DNA of 16,706 bases from JBCDIQ01 sp039024295 (GTDB lineage Bacteria; Bacteroidota; Bacteroidia; J057): contig JBCDIQ010000090.1 in the NCBI GenBank assembly GCA_039024295.1, positions 1 to 16,706 on the forward strand, read 5' to 3'. Shown here in pieces: positions 1 through 8,209 of this stretch. The first letter of the stretch is position 1; every line of letters begins with the position of its first letter. The notes beneath the pieces were generated by a model, which saw only the letters and a list, made by a program, of their open reading frames with translations, was not told the origin of the DNA and did not search any database. The position numbers and the translations under genes were made by a program.

Positions 1-1743
1 CATTAAGCTGGCAGTAGGTGCCGCCCAACGGCCGCCACCGCCTCCTGAATTCTCGATGATCACAGCCACCGCAATCTTGGGATTTTCCTTCGGCGCAAAG
101 CAAATAAATGTGGCGTGGTCTTCCCCATGGGGGTTTTCAACCGTCCCAGTTTTTCCACACACCACAATGTCTTCGATAAATGCCCGCCGGGCCGTTCCCG
201 TAGCCACCACCTGCTCCATTGCATCAGCAACGGTCTGGAAGTGCTTTTTATCGATGGAAGTGGTGTTTTTATCATAGCTGATTTTTTCCCACACATTTTT
301 CTGGTTCTTCCCTGCCTTTTTCCGGGCTTTCACAAAGTGAGGCGTAACATAAAATCCTTGGTTTGCAATCAGAGCCGCCATATTAGCCATTTGGAGGGGC
401 GTCATCAGGATTTCGCCTTGCCCAATGGCATTGCTGATAATGGTGGTAGCCACCCAACGGTTTTCCCCATAGATTCGGTCGTAGAAGTTGTGCTTAGGAA
501 TCAGGCCATCTTCTTCATATGGAATATCTACCCCCAGCTTCCGTCCCAAGCCCATCTCCACCATGTATTTGCGCCAGGTGTTGAAGGCTTCATAGATGTT
601 TTCGAACTTCCGGCTATGCAGGAAATCCATATAGGTAGCAGCAAAAAATGAGTTACAGGAATACTTGATGCCGTCTTTCAAGGCTAATGGAGTGATGTGA
701 AAACGACAACCAGGCTTTCCGCGGTTGCGCTTAAATCCCCCTCCACAGCCATAGTAAGAATGGGGGGTAATGATCCCTTCATTCAGGGCTGCAAGCGCCA
801 TAGCAACTTTATAAATAGAGCCAGGAGGATACTCTGCCATGAGGGGGCGGTTGAATAAGGGGTTCAGGGTGTCTTCCTGTAGCTTATTCCAGTTACGGCC
901 AAGTTCTGCTCCAGTTAACTGACCGGGGTTATAGGAGGGAGAACTCACGAAAGCCAGGATTTCTCCACTGTTGGGTTCAATTGCCACAATACTGCCCCGC
1001 TTGTTTTGCATCAACTCTTCTCCAAATGCCTGCAAGTCGGTATCTATCCCCAGCATCAGGTCAGTACCGGTGATGGCTGTTTCGTCCAAGCGGCCATTTC
1101 CATAGCTGCCCACCTCACGGTTGTAAACATCTTTGAGGATAACCTTTTGACCCTTCTCTCCGCGCAAATCTTCTTCATATTTCCGTTCAATTCCAGACTT
1201 GCCCATCATGTCGCGCATCTGGTAGTAGCCATCTGAACTGTTAATGTCGCGCTTATTTACCTCGCTGATGTAGCCCAAAAAATTGGCCCCAACCGGATAG
1301 GCATACGCACGTTTGTTGCTAACATGAAAATCAATTCCACCAAAGCCCCACAACTGCTCCGACAAGGCACTTTGTTCTTCTGGATCAATGTAGCGCGCCA
1401 GAATGGATTCCTTTACGTCAGAAAAAATCTTGGCTTTTGCAATGCCTTTTTCCAGTTCTGCCTTTTCCATTTCCAGGTTATTTAGCAGCAGGCTGGTATC
1501 GGGAATATTCAGGTCCCTCGGGGTAATGGTAAGGTCAAAAATAGGGCTATTGCTCACATAAACCTTGCCATAACGGTTATAAATGGTTCCACGTGGCGGC
1601 ACCACAGTTTTGGTTTTGATCACATTCCGGCTGGCCCGGCCACGGTAAGAGGGGTCCAATACCTGGATAGAAAATAGCCGCAGGATCAGCACAAAAAATA
1701 CTGCTCCAATCACCCAGACCACAATTTTACCACGTATCTCCAT
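1..1743 (-). CDS. mrdA: Penicillin-binding protein 2 (peptidoglycan transpeptidase), C-terminus cut by window edge
   Basis: Class B penicillin-binding protein of the elongasome, which cross-links new peptidoglycan in the periplasm together with RodA and MreBCD. I translated 581 codons from the ATG at 1743, open through position 1. Residues about 6-25 form the single N-terminal membrane anchor. A PBP dimerisation region follows, then the transpeptidase domain with all three active-site motifs: SIYK with Ser309 as nucleophile and Lys312, SCN at 362-364, and KTGT from Lys531. The SIYK tetrad differs from the common STFK but keeps Ser and Lys. A glycine-rich stretch leading into AAP near the truncation is typical of the domain end, so only a C-terminal tail should be missing. 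The start lies 20 bp after the mreD stop, with no clear ribosome binding site. It is the last visible gene of the leftward mre block; rodA is expected next but is outside the window. Confidence 0.95.
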   Translation of the reverse strand, partial: MEIRGKIVVWVIGAVFFVLILRLFSIQVLDPSYRGRASRNVIKTKTVVPPRGTIYNRYGKVYVSNSPIFDLTITPRDLNIPDTSLLLNNLEMEKAELEKGIAKAKIFSDVKESILARYIDPEEQSALSEQLWGFGGIDFHVSNKRAYAYPVGANFLGYISEVNKRDINSSDGYYQMRDMMGKSGIERKYEEDLRGEKGQKVILKDVYNREVGSYGNGRLDETAITGTDLMLGIDTDLQAFGEELMQNKRGSIVAIEPNSGEILAFVSSPSYNPGQLTGAELGRNWNKLQEDTLNPLFNRPLMAEYPPGSIYKVAMALAALNEGIITPHSYYGCGGGFKRNRGKPGCRFHITPLALKDGIKYSCNSFFAATYMDFLHSRKFENIYEAFNTWRKYMVEMGLGRKLGVDIPYEEDGLIPKHNFYDRIYGENRWVATTIISNAIGQGEILMTPLQMANMAALIANQGFYVTPHFVKARKKAGKNQKNVWEKISYDKNTTSIDKKHFQTVADAMEQVVATGTARRAFIEDIVVCGKTGTVENPHGEDHATFICFAPKENPKIAVAVIIENSGGGGGRWAAPTASLM

Positions 1744-1763
1744 TAGCTATAACCTGGTTCGAA

Positions 1764-2276
1764 TTAGTTCTTTTTATAAAAGATAATCGTGAGCACAAAA
1801 CACCACGCAAAGGTGTACCCTGATCCCAGAAATATCTTTGACAGGGTGTACCAAAAATTACGAAAGCCAAATGCTTCCAGCAAATAAAAAGCGATGTGAT
1901 GGCAAAAAATGAGCGGAAACAAAAAAGCCGCGTACCAGAGCACATTCTGGTTTTCAAGTGAAATTTCCCCTGTATTTCTTCCCGGGCTGGAAGGCGTAAG
2001 GAAGGTCAGCACGTACTCCCGGACCCCGATGGTGAGCAAGGCAGAGAATGCCTGAAGCCCACTCAGGTAGGTTTCTGAGAAAAAATCTACCATCAACCCC
2101 GCCCCGAAAGCCAGCACATACAGCAACGGTTTGGGAAGTTCCAACGGAAGAAAACACACAAACAGCAGGAAGGGATAAGGAACTACCCATCCAAACAGCA
2201 CCAGTTCATTAAATAGCACCACCTGTAAAAACAAGAGCACTAGGAAAGCCAATATTTGACGAAGAACTGGGTTCAT
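1764..2276 (-). CDS. mreD: Rod shape-determining protein MreD
   Basis: Small integral membrane protein of the elongasome, 170 residues, the usual size for MreD. The sequence is almost entirely hydrophobic, with about five membrane helices beginning at residue 7, broken by short charged loops. It begins MNPVLRQILAFLVLLFLQVV, a typical start for Bacteroidota MreD. Its ATG overlaps the mreC stop by 4 bp (ATGA), implying coupled translation, and mrdA follows after 20 bp. MreD sequences diverge strongly, so identification rests on size, topology and its place between mreC and mrdA more than on motifs. No catalytic activity is known for the family; it is thought to link MreC and the PBP2-RodA complex in the membrane. 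Confidence 0.9.
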   Translation of the reverse strand: MNPVLRQILAFLVLLFLQVVLFNELVLFGWVVPYPFLLFVCFLPLELPKPLLYVLAFGAGLMVDFFSETYLSGLQAFSALLTIGVREYVLTFLTPSSPGRNTGEISLENQNVLWYAAFLFPLIFCHHIAFYLLEAFGFRNFWYTLSKIFLGSGYTFAWCFVLTIIFYKKN

Positions 2277-3151
2277 TCTTGTGGTAGATTTACTTCAAGA
2301 GAGTCTATTTCAGCCTTATACTGAACTTTTACCAAAAACACATGCGAAAGGGAACGAAAATCTGTCGTCAGCTTAACTTTTGCCTCGTAAAATCCAGACT
2401 CCAGGTCTTGCTCCATTTCCGAAACCTTTCCCACAGGAAAACCAGGAGGAAAAATGGTGCTATTCCCAGAGGTTACTACCAGGTTACCGGTATCAAGGGA
2501 GGCTGTGAGTGGAAGAAAGTTCAGATAGCCCTCCTTATAATCTCCCTGCTGCCAGGAATAAGTCCCAATTTGGTTACTGGGCTTTACTTTGATGCTGAGT
2601 TTAAAGCCTACGTTTAAGGCACTTAGGGCCAGACAATAGTTTTTGCTCACCCGGATTACTACTCCTGCTATCCCCTTCGGAGAAATGACCCCCATTCCGC
2701 GCTCCACTCCATGAACCGATCCCTTATTAATGGTGAGGTAATTATAGGACCGGTTTACGGTATGCTTGATCGCGCGTGCGGGCAAAAATGAATGCTGTTC
2801 AAATGACCCCAAACTGTCGAGCAGGGCTACATTCACAGAGTCAACCAATCTCAATGAATCCCGCATCAGCAGCCCTTTTGTGAGGTGAAGCTCCTTGTTC
2901 AGGCTGTCGATTTGGCTGTAGTAGTTTTGAAGTTCTACTTTGAGTTCTTCGTTGGCTGTCTTCAAATAAAAATAGCCCTTGACTTCTTGCTTGGTTTTAT
3001 GAAACCCAGAGGTTGTATCCAGTACCCAATCTCCAAAACGATGCCGCTGGTGATCGTTAAAATTGACCACTAGAAACAATGCTATTCCTTCAAGCAGAAG
3101 GAACAGAATGAGGTTGCGAAACTGACCGAGGAAGCTTAACAGCCGATACAT
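2273..3151 (-). CDS. mreC: Rod shape-determining protein MreC
   Basis: Bitopic scaffold protein of the elongasome, 292 residues. Residues about 12-30 are a strongly hydrophobic membrane helix near the N-terminus. Residues about 65-105 have the charged, leucine-spaced pattern of a periplasmic coiled coil. The rest is the beta-rich MreC core, with family-type stretches such as the region around INKGSVHGVERGMGVISPKG and TSGNSTIFPPGFPVGKV. The periplasmic domain contacts PBP2 and helps switch on peptidoglycan synthesis (family knowledge). The ATG at 3151 is 20 bp after the mreB stop, and the gene overlaps mreD by 4 bp. Length and architecture are normal and nothing appears broken. Confidence 0.95.
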   Translation of the reverse strand: MYRLLSFLGQFRNLILFLLLEGIALFLVVNFNDHQRHRFGDWVLDTTSGFHKTKQEVKGYFYLKTANEELKVELQNYYSQIDSLNKELHLTKGLLMRDSLRLVDSVNVALLDSLGSFEQHSFLPARAIKHTVNRSYNYLTINKGSVHGVERGMGVISPKGIAGVVIRVSKNYCLALSALNVGFKLSIKVKPSNQIGTYSWQQGDYKEGYLNFLPLTASLDTGNLVVTSGNSTIFPPGFPVGKVSEMEQDLESGFYEAKVKLTTDFRSLSHVFLVKVQYKAEIDSLEVNLPQE

Positions 3152-3171
3152 GCGGCTCGAAGTTACAAAAA

Positions 3172-4194
3172 TCAGTTCATGAGGTAACGATACTCGTCGA
3201 GGTTTTTCAAGACGATCCCAGTGCCGCGAACAACTGCCTTTAAGGGATCTTCTGCCACGTGAATCGGGAGTTTGGTTTTTTCTGCCAAACGAATATCCAA
3301 TCCACGGAGCAACGCTCCACCACCTGTCAGATGAATCCCTTTTTCGTAAATATCCGCAGAGAGTTCTGGCGGGGTACTTTCGAGGGCTTTCAGCACCGCA
3401 TCTTCGATTTTGGTGATGGACTTGTTGAGGGCATGTCCGACCTCTTTGTAGGAGATAGAAATGGTTTTGGGAATTCCGGTCATCAAGTCTTTCCCACGGA
3501 TTTCGATGTTATCCGGTGGGTTGTCAATTTCAGGAAGGGCTGCCCCTACCTCAATTTTGATCCGTTCAGCACTCCGCTCACCAATCAGCATGTTGTGCTG
3601 TTTCCGCATGTAGTCGAGGATGTCGTCGTTGAATTCATCCCCGGCTATTCGAATACTTTGGTCGGTTACGATACCCGAAAGCGCGATTACGGCAATTTCG
3701 GTAGTTCCCCCACCGATGTCCACAATCATTTGTCCGGTTGGCTCCTTGACATTGATCCCAATCCCGATGGCTGCTGCCATGGGTTCAGGAATCAGGTGAA
3801 CTTCTTTTCCTCCTGCTTGCTCAGCCGAGTCGATTACCGCACGTTTCTCTACCTCGGTAATGCCGGAAGGAATGCAGATCACCATGCGGTAACTGGTGGA
3901 AAAGAATCGGCGCTTATTCTGGATCATCTTGATCATGCCCCGAATCATATGCTCGGCAACTGTGAAGTCAGCGATTACTCCATCCCTGAGTGGACGAATG
4001 GTTTTATATTTTTCGTGGGTTTTTTCGTGCATTTGCTGGGCCTCTCGCCCAATAGCAATCACCTTTCCGGAAATCCGGTCGATTGCTACAATGGACGGCT
4101 CATCTACCACCACCTGGTCATTGTACATGATCAGCGTGTTGGCGGTGCCGAGGTCTATGGCTATATCGGTTGTTAGAAAATCAAAGAGCCCCAT
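3172..4194 (-). CDS. mreB: Actin-like rod shape-determining protein MreB
   Basis: Cytoplasmic actin homologue that forms membrane-bound filaments and positions the elongation machinery. It has 340 residues, normal for MreB. ATPase-fold signatures are all present: phosphate-1 loop DLGTANT at 14-20, phosphate-2 loop DIGGGTTE at 159-166, and adenosine motif TGGGALLRG at 290-298. The N-terminal MGLFDFLTTD contains the short amphipathic stretch that can touch the membrane. The ATG at 4194 is the only start that keeps this conserved N-terminus. It begins 82 bp after the purH stop, the largest gap within the leftward string, so a separate promoter for mreBCD-mrdA is possible. I found no convincing -33/-7 pair there. 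A direct repeat GTACAAT (4207-4213 and 4223-4229) is the only feature in that gap. Confidence 0.98.
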   Translation of the reverse strand: MGLFDFLTTDIAIDLGTANTLIMYNDQVVVDEPSIVAIDRISGKVIAIGREAQQMHEKTHEKYKTIRPLRDGVIADFTVAEHMIRGMIKMIQNKRRFFSTSYRMVICIPSGITEVEKRAVIDSAEQAGGKEVHLIPEPMAAAIGIGINVKEPTGQMIVDIGGGTTEIAVIALSGIVTDQSIRIAGDEFNDDILDYMRKQHNMLIGERSAERIKIEVGAALPEIDNPPDNIEIRGKDLMTGIPKTISISYKEVGHALNKSITKIEDAVLKALESTPPELSADIYEKGIHLTGGGALLRGLDIRLAEKTKLPIHVAEDPLKAVVRGTGIVLKNLDEYRYLMN

Positions 4195-4276
4195 TTATCG
4201 ATTATGGTACAATTAAATGTGTGTACAATGTTCAATCAAATACTTCTCACCTCAAAATTCTGCCCCGCTGTATCGT

Positions 4277-5800
4277 TTAATGCTTAAAATGCCGGATACC
4301 GGTGAAAATTAAGCACATGTCATGAGTTTCACAAAAGTTGACGGTATCTTCATCTCTTCTTGATCCGCCTGGCTCCACGACAACTTCCACCCCACATTGA
4401 TGTGCGATTTCTACAGAATCAGCAAAAGGGAAAAAAGCATCGGAAGCCAACACAGAACCTTGAAGGTCAAACCCTTTGTCTTGAGCTTTGGCAATCGCCT
4501 GCATGAGGGCGTCTACGCGTGACGTTTGGCCAATGCCACTGCCAATGAGCTGCCCATCTTTCACCAGTGCAATGGCATTCGACTTGAGGTGCTTTACGAC
4601 CTTATCACCAAAGTAAACATCGGTCAATTCCTTGTCGGTAGGCTGGCGCGTACTTTTCACTGTGATATCTGCCGGCACCAGGTTTCGAACATCTTTTTCC
4701 TGAACCAAAAAGCCATGCAGCAGACTTTTTTCACTCACAGTCGCCCTGGGAGCATCGGTACGCTGAAGTAGAATGCGATTTTTCTTCTTCTGGAGGATTT
4801 CCATCGCTCCGTCTGTAAACCCTTTTGCCGCCAATACTTCAAAAAATAGCTTGTCAATTTCTGTAGCGACGGCTTCGTCAACGATTCCATTACAGGCCAG
4901 GATTCCACCGAAAGCAGAAACAGGATCACCTGCGAGGGCACGCTTCCAGGCATCAAGCAAATCAGTCCCGATGGCGCATCCACAAGGATTGGTGTGTTTG
5001 ATTACGGCAAAGAAGGGCACATCTTCAAACTCATCCACCAATTCAAGTGCTCCTTCAATGTCTACCAAATTGTTGTATGAAAGTGCCTTGCCGTGGAGCT
5101 GGGTAAATACTTTCGATAAATTTCCGTAGAAATGCCCTTTCTGATGGGGATTTTCTCCATACCTGAGCACAGTTGGGTCCTGGTAGGATACTTTCAGGCT
5201 ATTCGATTCGGGAGCAAGGTACTGGAAAATGTGGCTATCGTAATGCGAGGACACGTCAAATGCAGCTCCTGCCAGTTGCTTTCTCTGTGAAAGATCAAGT
5301 GCTCCATCTTGTTGGGCCAGCCAATCAGCCACCTTCCCATAATATTGCTGGGAAGGAATTACTGCTACCTCACGGAAGTTTTTGGCGGCCGCCCGAATCA
5401 GGGCAATTCCACCAATATCAATTTTTTCAATCACTGCTGCCTCCTCTGCTCCAGAGGCCACGGTTTCTTCAAAAGGATAGAGATCTACTACAACGAGGTC
5501 AATCTCGGGAATCTCGTATTTTGCCAGTTCTTCCAGGTCTTGAGCCTCCTGGCGGCGTGCAAGTATGCCGCCATGCACCTTGGGGTGTAAGGTCTTTACC
5601 CTTCCTCCCAGGATGGAGGGATAGCCCGTCAAATCGGCAACCTCTACTACTGTTGCTCCCAGCTCTTGAATGTATGCAGCAGTACCTCCTGTGGAGTATA
5701 TCGTGGCATTTTGGGCCACCAAGGTTTCAATAAGTGAATCCAGCCCCTCCTTATGATATACAGAGATCAGGGCTGAGGTGATTTTTTTCTGGTCTTGCAT
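4277..5800 (-). CDS. purH: Bifunctional AICAR formyltransferase / IMP cyclohydrolase
   Basis: Catalyses the last two steps of purine synthesis: AICAR plus 10-formyl-THF to FAICAR, then ring closure to IMP. The protein has 507 residues, normal for PurH. The N-terminal MGS-like cyclohydrolase domain (about 1-200) begins with the family pattern KKITSALISVYHKEGLDSL and contains STGGT at 36-40 and GGRVKTLHPKVHGG. The C-terminal AICARFT domain carries RYGENPHQ at 213-220, SYNNLVD near 241, and the catalytic Lys268-His269 pair in KHTNPCG. I chose the ATG at 5800. The frame stays open for 20 more codons to 5860, but that stretch has no family similarity and would overlap purN. With this start the gap to purN is 28 bp, so the two are probably co-transcribed. 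Confidence 0.97.
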   Translation of the reverse strand: MQDQKKITSALISVYHKEGLDSLIETLVAQNATIYSTGGTAAYIQELGATVVEVADLTGYPSILGGRVKTLHPKVHGGILARRQEAQDLEELAKYEIPEIDLVVVDLYPFEETVASGAEEAAVIEKIDIGGIALIRAAAKNFREVAVIPSQQYYGKVADWLAQQDGALDLSQRKQLAGAAFDVSSHYDSHIFQYLAPESNSLKVSYQDPTVLRYGENPHQKGHFYGNLSKVFTQLHGKALSYNNLVDIEGALELVDEFEDVPFFAVIKHTNPCGCAIGTDLLDAWKRALAGDPVSAFGGILACNGIVDEAVATEIDKLFFEVLAAKGFTDGAMEILQKKKNRILLQRTDAPRATVSEKSLLHGFLVQEKDVRNLVPADITVKSTRQPTDKELTDVYFGDKVVKHLKSNAIALVKDGQLIGSGIGQTSRVDALMQAIAKAQDKGFDLQGSVLASDAFFPFADSVEIAHQCGVEVVVEPGGSRRDEDTVNFCETHDMCLIFTGIRHFKH

Positions 5801-5828
5801 GTAAATGAAAAGTGGGTCGAAATTACCA

Positions 5829-6422
5829 CTAATTCGTTTGTGTGTGAAGCTTTTGTGCAACTTTTTCTACCTCAAGGGGATAAAAACGATGCTCCAGGCG
5901 CAAAACGGCTTGCTGAAGCTGAGCAGGTAGCCAGTTTTGTTGCACTTTTAGGGAAACCTGACGGAGTATTTTTCCCTGATCATACACCTCGTTGACTTCA
6001 TGAATGGTCATGCCTGACCTCTGACTACCTGCTTTGATGACTGCTTCATGAACCCGCATTCCATACATCCCTTTTCCACCAAAATTGGGCAATAAGGAAG
6101 GATGAATATTCACCATTCTGCCGGAAAATGCACGGACAAGTTCCACCGGGATCAGCTTCAGATAGCCTGCAAGGGCGATCATTTGTATGCCCGCATCCTG
6201 TAGGTTCTTTACCAGATAGGCACCATCTCGATACTCCGTTTTATCCAGAACCATAGCAGGAATGCCGTGGTTTTCAGCTCGCTTTAGTACCCCGGCCTGG
6301 GCATTGTTGGTTACGATCAATTTTACCGAAAAGTGGGAACTGGTTGTTGCGTGTTGGAGAATGGCTTCTGCATTAGAACCACCACCGGAGGCAAATATAG
6401 CAAGAGAAATGGGAGGTTGCAC
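5829..6422 (-). CDS. purN: Phosphoribosylglycinamide formyltransferase (GART)
   Basis: Transfers the formyl group of 10-formyl-THF to GAR, the third step of purine synthesis; cytoplasmic. The protein has 197 residues. GGGSN at 13-17 is the phosphate-binding turn for GAR. The catalytic triad is visible: Asn105 and His107 in NIHPSLLP, and Asp148 in the EVYDQGK segment. It starts with GTG at 6422. Upstream in frame there is no ATG before the promoter-like box, and the next ATG is beyond the GGGSN motif, so GTG is the best choice. It heads the leftward string and is followed by purH after 28 bp. The purN-purH pairing is functionally sensible because both enzymes use 10-formyl-THF. Confidence 0.96.
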   Translation of the reverse strand: MQPPISLAIFASGGGSNAEAILQHATTSSHFSVKLIVTNNAQAGVLKRAENHGIPAMVLDKTEYRDGAYLVKNLQDAGIQMIALAGYLKLIPVELVRAFSGRMVNIHPSLLPNFGGKGMYGMRVHEAVIKAGSQRSGMTIHEVNEVYDQGKILRQVSLKVQQNWLPAQLQQAVLRLEHRFYPLEVEKVAQKLHTQTN

Positions 6423-6438
6423 GTTGAATTGTTTGTGG

Positions 6439-6446
6439 CAAATATA
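6439..6446 (-). promoter_or_regulatory. Candidate -7 box of the purN promoter
   Basis: On the minus strand this reads TATATTTG, an exact match to the Bacteroidota -7 consensus TAnnTTTG. It lies 16 nt upstream of the purN GTG, so the leader would be about a dozen nucleotides. I do not see a TTTG at the expected -33 position, so this is a half match in an AT-rich gap and only suggestive. Confidence 0.35.
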
Positions 6447-6624
6447 CAGACAGATACGGGGGAAATTCGAAGTATTTTACCTAAATCGACCCCACCACTT
6501 AGACACAACCTTTCATCCGGCTCCAGGTCAACTCCTCCAGAACTGAATATATTTGAATGAACAATTTGTCCCTAAATCTTCATCGATTAAGTTTGCAGCT
6601 AACTTACCTACCAGCAAGCACCCC

Positions 6625-6632
6625 TAAATTTG
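6625..6632 (+). promoter_or_regulatory. Candidate -7 box directly before the GGCT-like gene
   Basis: TAAATTTG matches the TAnnTTTG consensus exactly and ends 6 nt before the ATG at 6639. If used, the transcript would be nearly leaderless. The nearest TTTG (6592-6595) is 29 nt upstream, longer than the usual spacing of about 19, so the assignment is weak. The other rightward box, at 6548-6555, would give a conventional leader instead. Confidence 0.3.
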
Positions 6633-6638
6633 TGTTCT

Positions 6639-7052
6639 ATGGATACTTCCTCCACTTACATTTTTGCATACGGCACCTTAAGGAGTGGCTTCGAGCAACC
6701 CCTGGAAGAATTTTTCCCAGATGAGGTCACAATGTTGGGAAAGGGTACCATTCAAGGTCTGTTGTACCTGGTAAAATACTATCCTGGGCTGATCCTTCCA
6801 GAAGAAGGAGGAGGAACTGTATTCGGTGAGGTGTATGAACTCTCAGATGCCTCTTTACTGGAGGAGTTGGATCAATACGAGGGAATCAATGAATCCTATA
6901 AGGAACCGCACCTTTACAAACGGAAGCAGGTGGAGGCCACCTTGGAAAATGGCGAGAAATTCATGTGCTGGACCTATTGTTACAATTGGCCGATCGAATC
7001 TAATATGCCCTTGATTGAATCAGGTGACTTTGCGGATTATCGCGGTACTTGA
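6639..7052 (+). CDS. Gamma-glutamylcyclotransferase-like (AIG2/GGCT fold) protein
   Basis: Small cytoplasmic protein of the GGCT/AIG2 superfamily, 137 residues. The hallmark substrate-binding loop YGTLRSG lies at residues 11-17, right after the first beta strand. Glu81 in the DQYEG segment is the position of the catalytic acid in GGCT-type enzymes. The following Y.R..V pattern (YKRKQV around 93-98) is also typical. Family members release 5-oxoproline from gamma-glutamyl compounds, but many bacterial relatives have unknown substrates, so the reaction is only probable. I chose the ATG at 6639; a TTG three codons upstream is also open. The gene stands alone: divergent from purN and convergent with the DUF2652 gene, with 8 bp between the two stop codons and no room for a strong terminator. 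Confidence 0.85.
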   Translation: MDTSSTYIFAYGTLRSGFEQPLEEFFPDEVTMLGKGTIQGLLYLVKYYPGLILPEEGGGTVFGEVYELSDASLLEELDQYEGINESYKEPHLYKRKQVEATLENGEKFMCWTYCYNWPIESNMPLIESGDFADYRGT

Positions 7053-7060
7053 TGTTTAAG

Positions 7061-8158
7061 CTAAACCACTATAGTTTCCTGCCTTTTCTCAGAGAAGGTT
7101 TTAGAAACTGATTTCAGGAGCTGAAGGGATTTCTCCAATCCTTTGCCAAGCATCATACGAAGGATACTCGATTTGAGCTTTGCCAGATGATCCGAGGGAT
7201 CGTGGTGCATTTCCGCCTGAACGTGGGTTCCGGTAGGAGAAGGGGTCAGTTCAAAAAGGTTTACCATGCTCTTGGCCAACCCCAGAGGAGGGTTATGAAC
7301 CCGCTCTGCGTAGACTCTTGTTCCGGCAGGCGCATTAGCTGCTAAGGTCTCGAATTCCAATTCCCCCAAGCTGATTACACAGGTGTGTTCAGTGCCTATC
7401 CGATTGACCCTTGAGGCGTTGTATTCAACAGATTTTACCCCGGGAGACCATTCTTTTCGCCATTCCAATGAGCTGATTAAGTCGTAGGCATCATCAATAC
7501 CCAGTGGAAGTTCAATTTCTTTTACCACCGGATTAGCTGTTTTTTCAAAGTCGGGAGCGACCTGAGGTTCCGGAACAAGGTGGTGCAAGTGCGACAGCAA
7601 TGCGTACTTGAACGGCACAGGAGCAAGGTGGTCATATTGAGCTTGCCCCATCCCTATCTCCAGGTCTTGCCATTGATCCATCTCAAGTGGACAGGTTTTC
7701 TTAGTTATCAGCACATATTCATCTCCTTCCAGGTCATTCTTCAATAATCGGTGCGCCACGATAACGTCTGGGCCGTAGAGTTTCTGGTGGTCTTTCACTT
7801 GAATAAGTTGTACCTCTCCCTGATGGGCTACTATTTTCAAGGTCAGCTGGGAAGCGGTACGGCAAGCACCACAATTGCAAATCCGATCATTTTCGAATTG
7901 CTTTAGGTGGGCATGAAATGCAATGAACAGGCTTCTGGCCTGTTCCAGGATTTCTTCTGGCGATGGAACCCTCTCGTATTTATAAAACAAAATGGCATCC
8001 CCTTCAATTTCAGATACCTCCAGTCCCAGTTTATCGTGATCAATGATCAACTCCAACAATTCCGCAATGATTTGTCGGCTGTGAAGGATTTCAGTGGAAT
8101 TGACAAACTGGGTAAATCCACTGATGTCGGGAATAAACAAAAAAGATGGCCGACTCAT
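7061..8158 (-). CDS. DUF2652 cyclase-like domain fused to a SRPBCC (START-like) domain
   Basis: Two-domain protein of 365 residues. Residues about 1-185 match DUF2652, a family resembling the class III nucleotide cyclase homology domain. Asp11 in DISGFT and Asp54 in EGDA sit where cyclases hold their two metal-binding aspartates. Glu50 occupies the base-recognition position that is Lys in adenylyl and Glu in guanylyl cyclases. GPDVIVAHRLL (129-139) aligns with the GxxVNxAxRL motif: Arg137 is kept, but the Asn position is Ile133. A Cys cluster, CNCGAC (94-99), could bind metal. Residues about 208-355 look like a SRPBCC hydrophobic-ligand fold, with the ELPLGIDDAYDLISSLEWRKEWSPGV start typical of that family. 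No signal peptide or membrane helix is visible, so it is likely cytoplasmic. Function is unknown: it could be a true cyclase, a nucleotide sensor or a dead relative. It is transcribed alone, leftward. Confidence 0.85.
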   Translation of the reverse strand: MSRPSFLFIPDISGFTQFVNSTEILHSRQIIAELLELIIDHDKLGLEVSEIEGDAILFYKYERVPSPEEILEQARSLFIAFHAHLKQFENDRICNCGACRTASQLTLKIVAHQGEVQLIQVKDHQKLYGPDVIVAHRLLKNDLEGDEYVLITKKTCPLEMDQWQDLEIGMGQAQYDHLAPVPFKYALLSHLHHLVPEPQVAPDFEKTANPVVKEIELPLGIDDAYDLISSLEWRKEWSPGVKSVEYNASRVNRIGTEHTCVISLGELEFETLAANAPAGTRVYAERVHNPPLGLAKSMVNLFELTPSPTGTHVQAEMHHDPSDHLAKLKSSILRMMLGKGLEKSLQLLKSVSKTFSEKRQETIVV

Positions 8159-8209
8159 AAGGGTAGAGGTTGTGTAGGCAAAATGTACGCAAAATTCCTG
8201 ATTACGTTG

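Larger units (their letters stand above)
6423..6638. other. Divergent intergenic region between purN and the GGCT-like gene
   Basis: This 216-bp gap must hold the start signals for both the leftward purN string and the rightward cyclotransferase gene. Three exact TAnnTTTG boxes occur: one facing purN (6439-6446) and two facing right (TATATTTG at 6548-6555 and TAAATTTG at 6625-6632). None has a well-placed TTTG at -33. I see no RNA gene, repeat or credible small reading frame here. Confidence 0.5.

Noticed and set aside
115..651. A 178-codon open frame on the plus strand
   Set aside because: Antisense to the transpeptidase domain of PBP2; its existence follows from codon usage of the real gene.
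3259..4176. A 305-codon open frame on the plus strand
   Set aside because: It lies entirely antisense to mreB, whose frame carries all actin-fold motifs; the antisense product has no recognisable domain and an unnatural composition.
5801..5860. A 20-codon N-terminal extension of PurH
   Set aside because: No family similarity and it would overlap the purN coding sequence; the internal ATG at 5800 starts the conserved region.
7054..7066. GTTTA-AGC-TAAAC inverted repeat between the convergent GGCT-like and DUF2652 genes
   Set aside because: A 5-bp AT-rich stem without a T tract is too weak to call a terminator.
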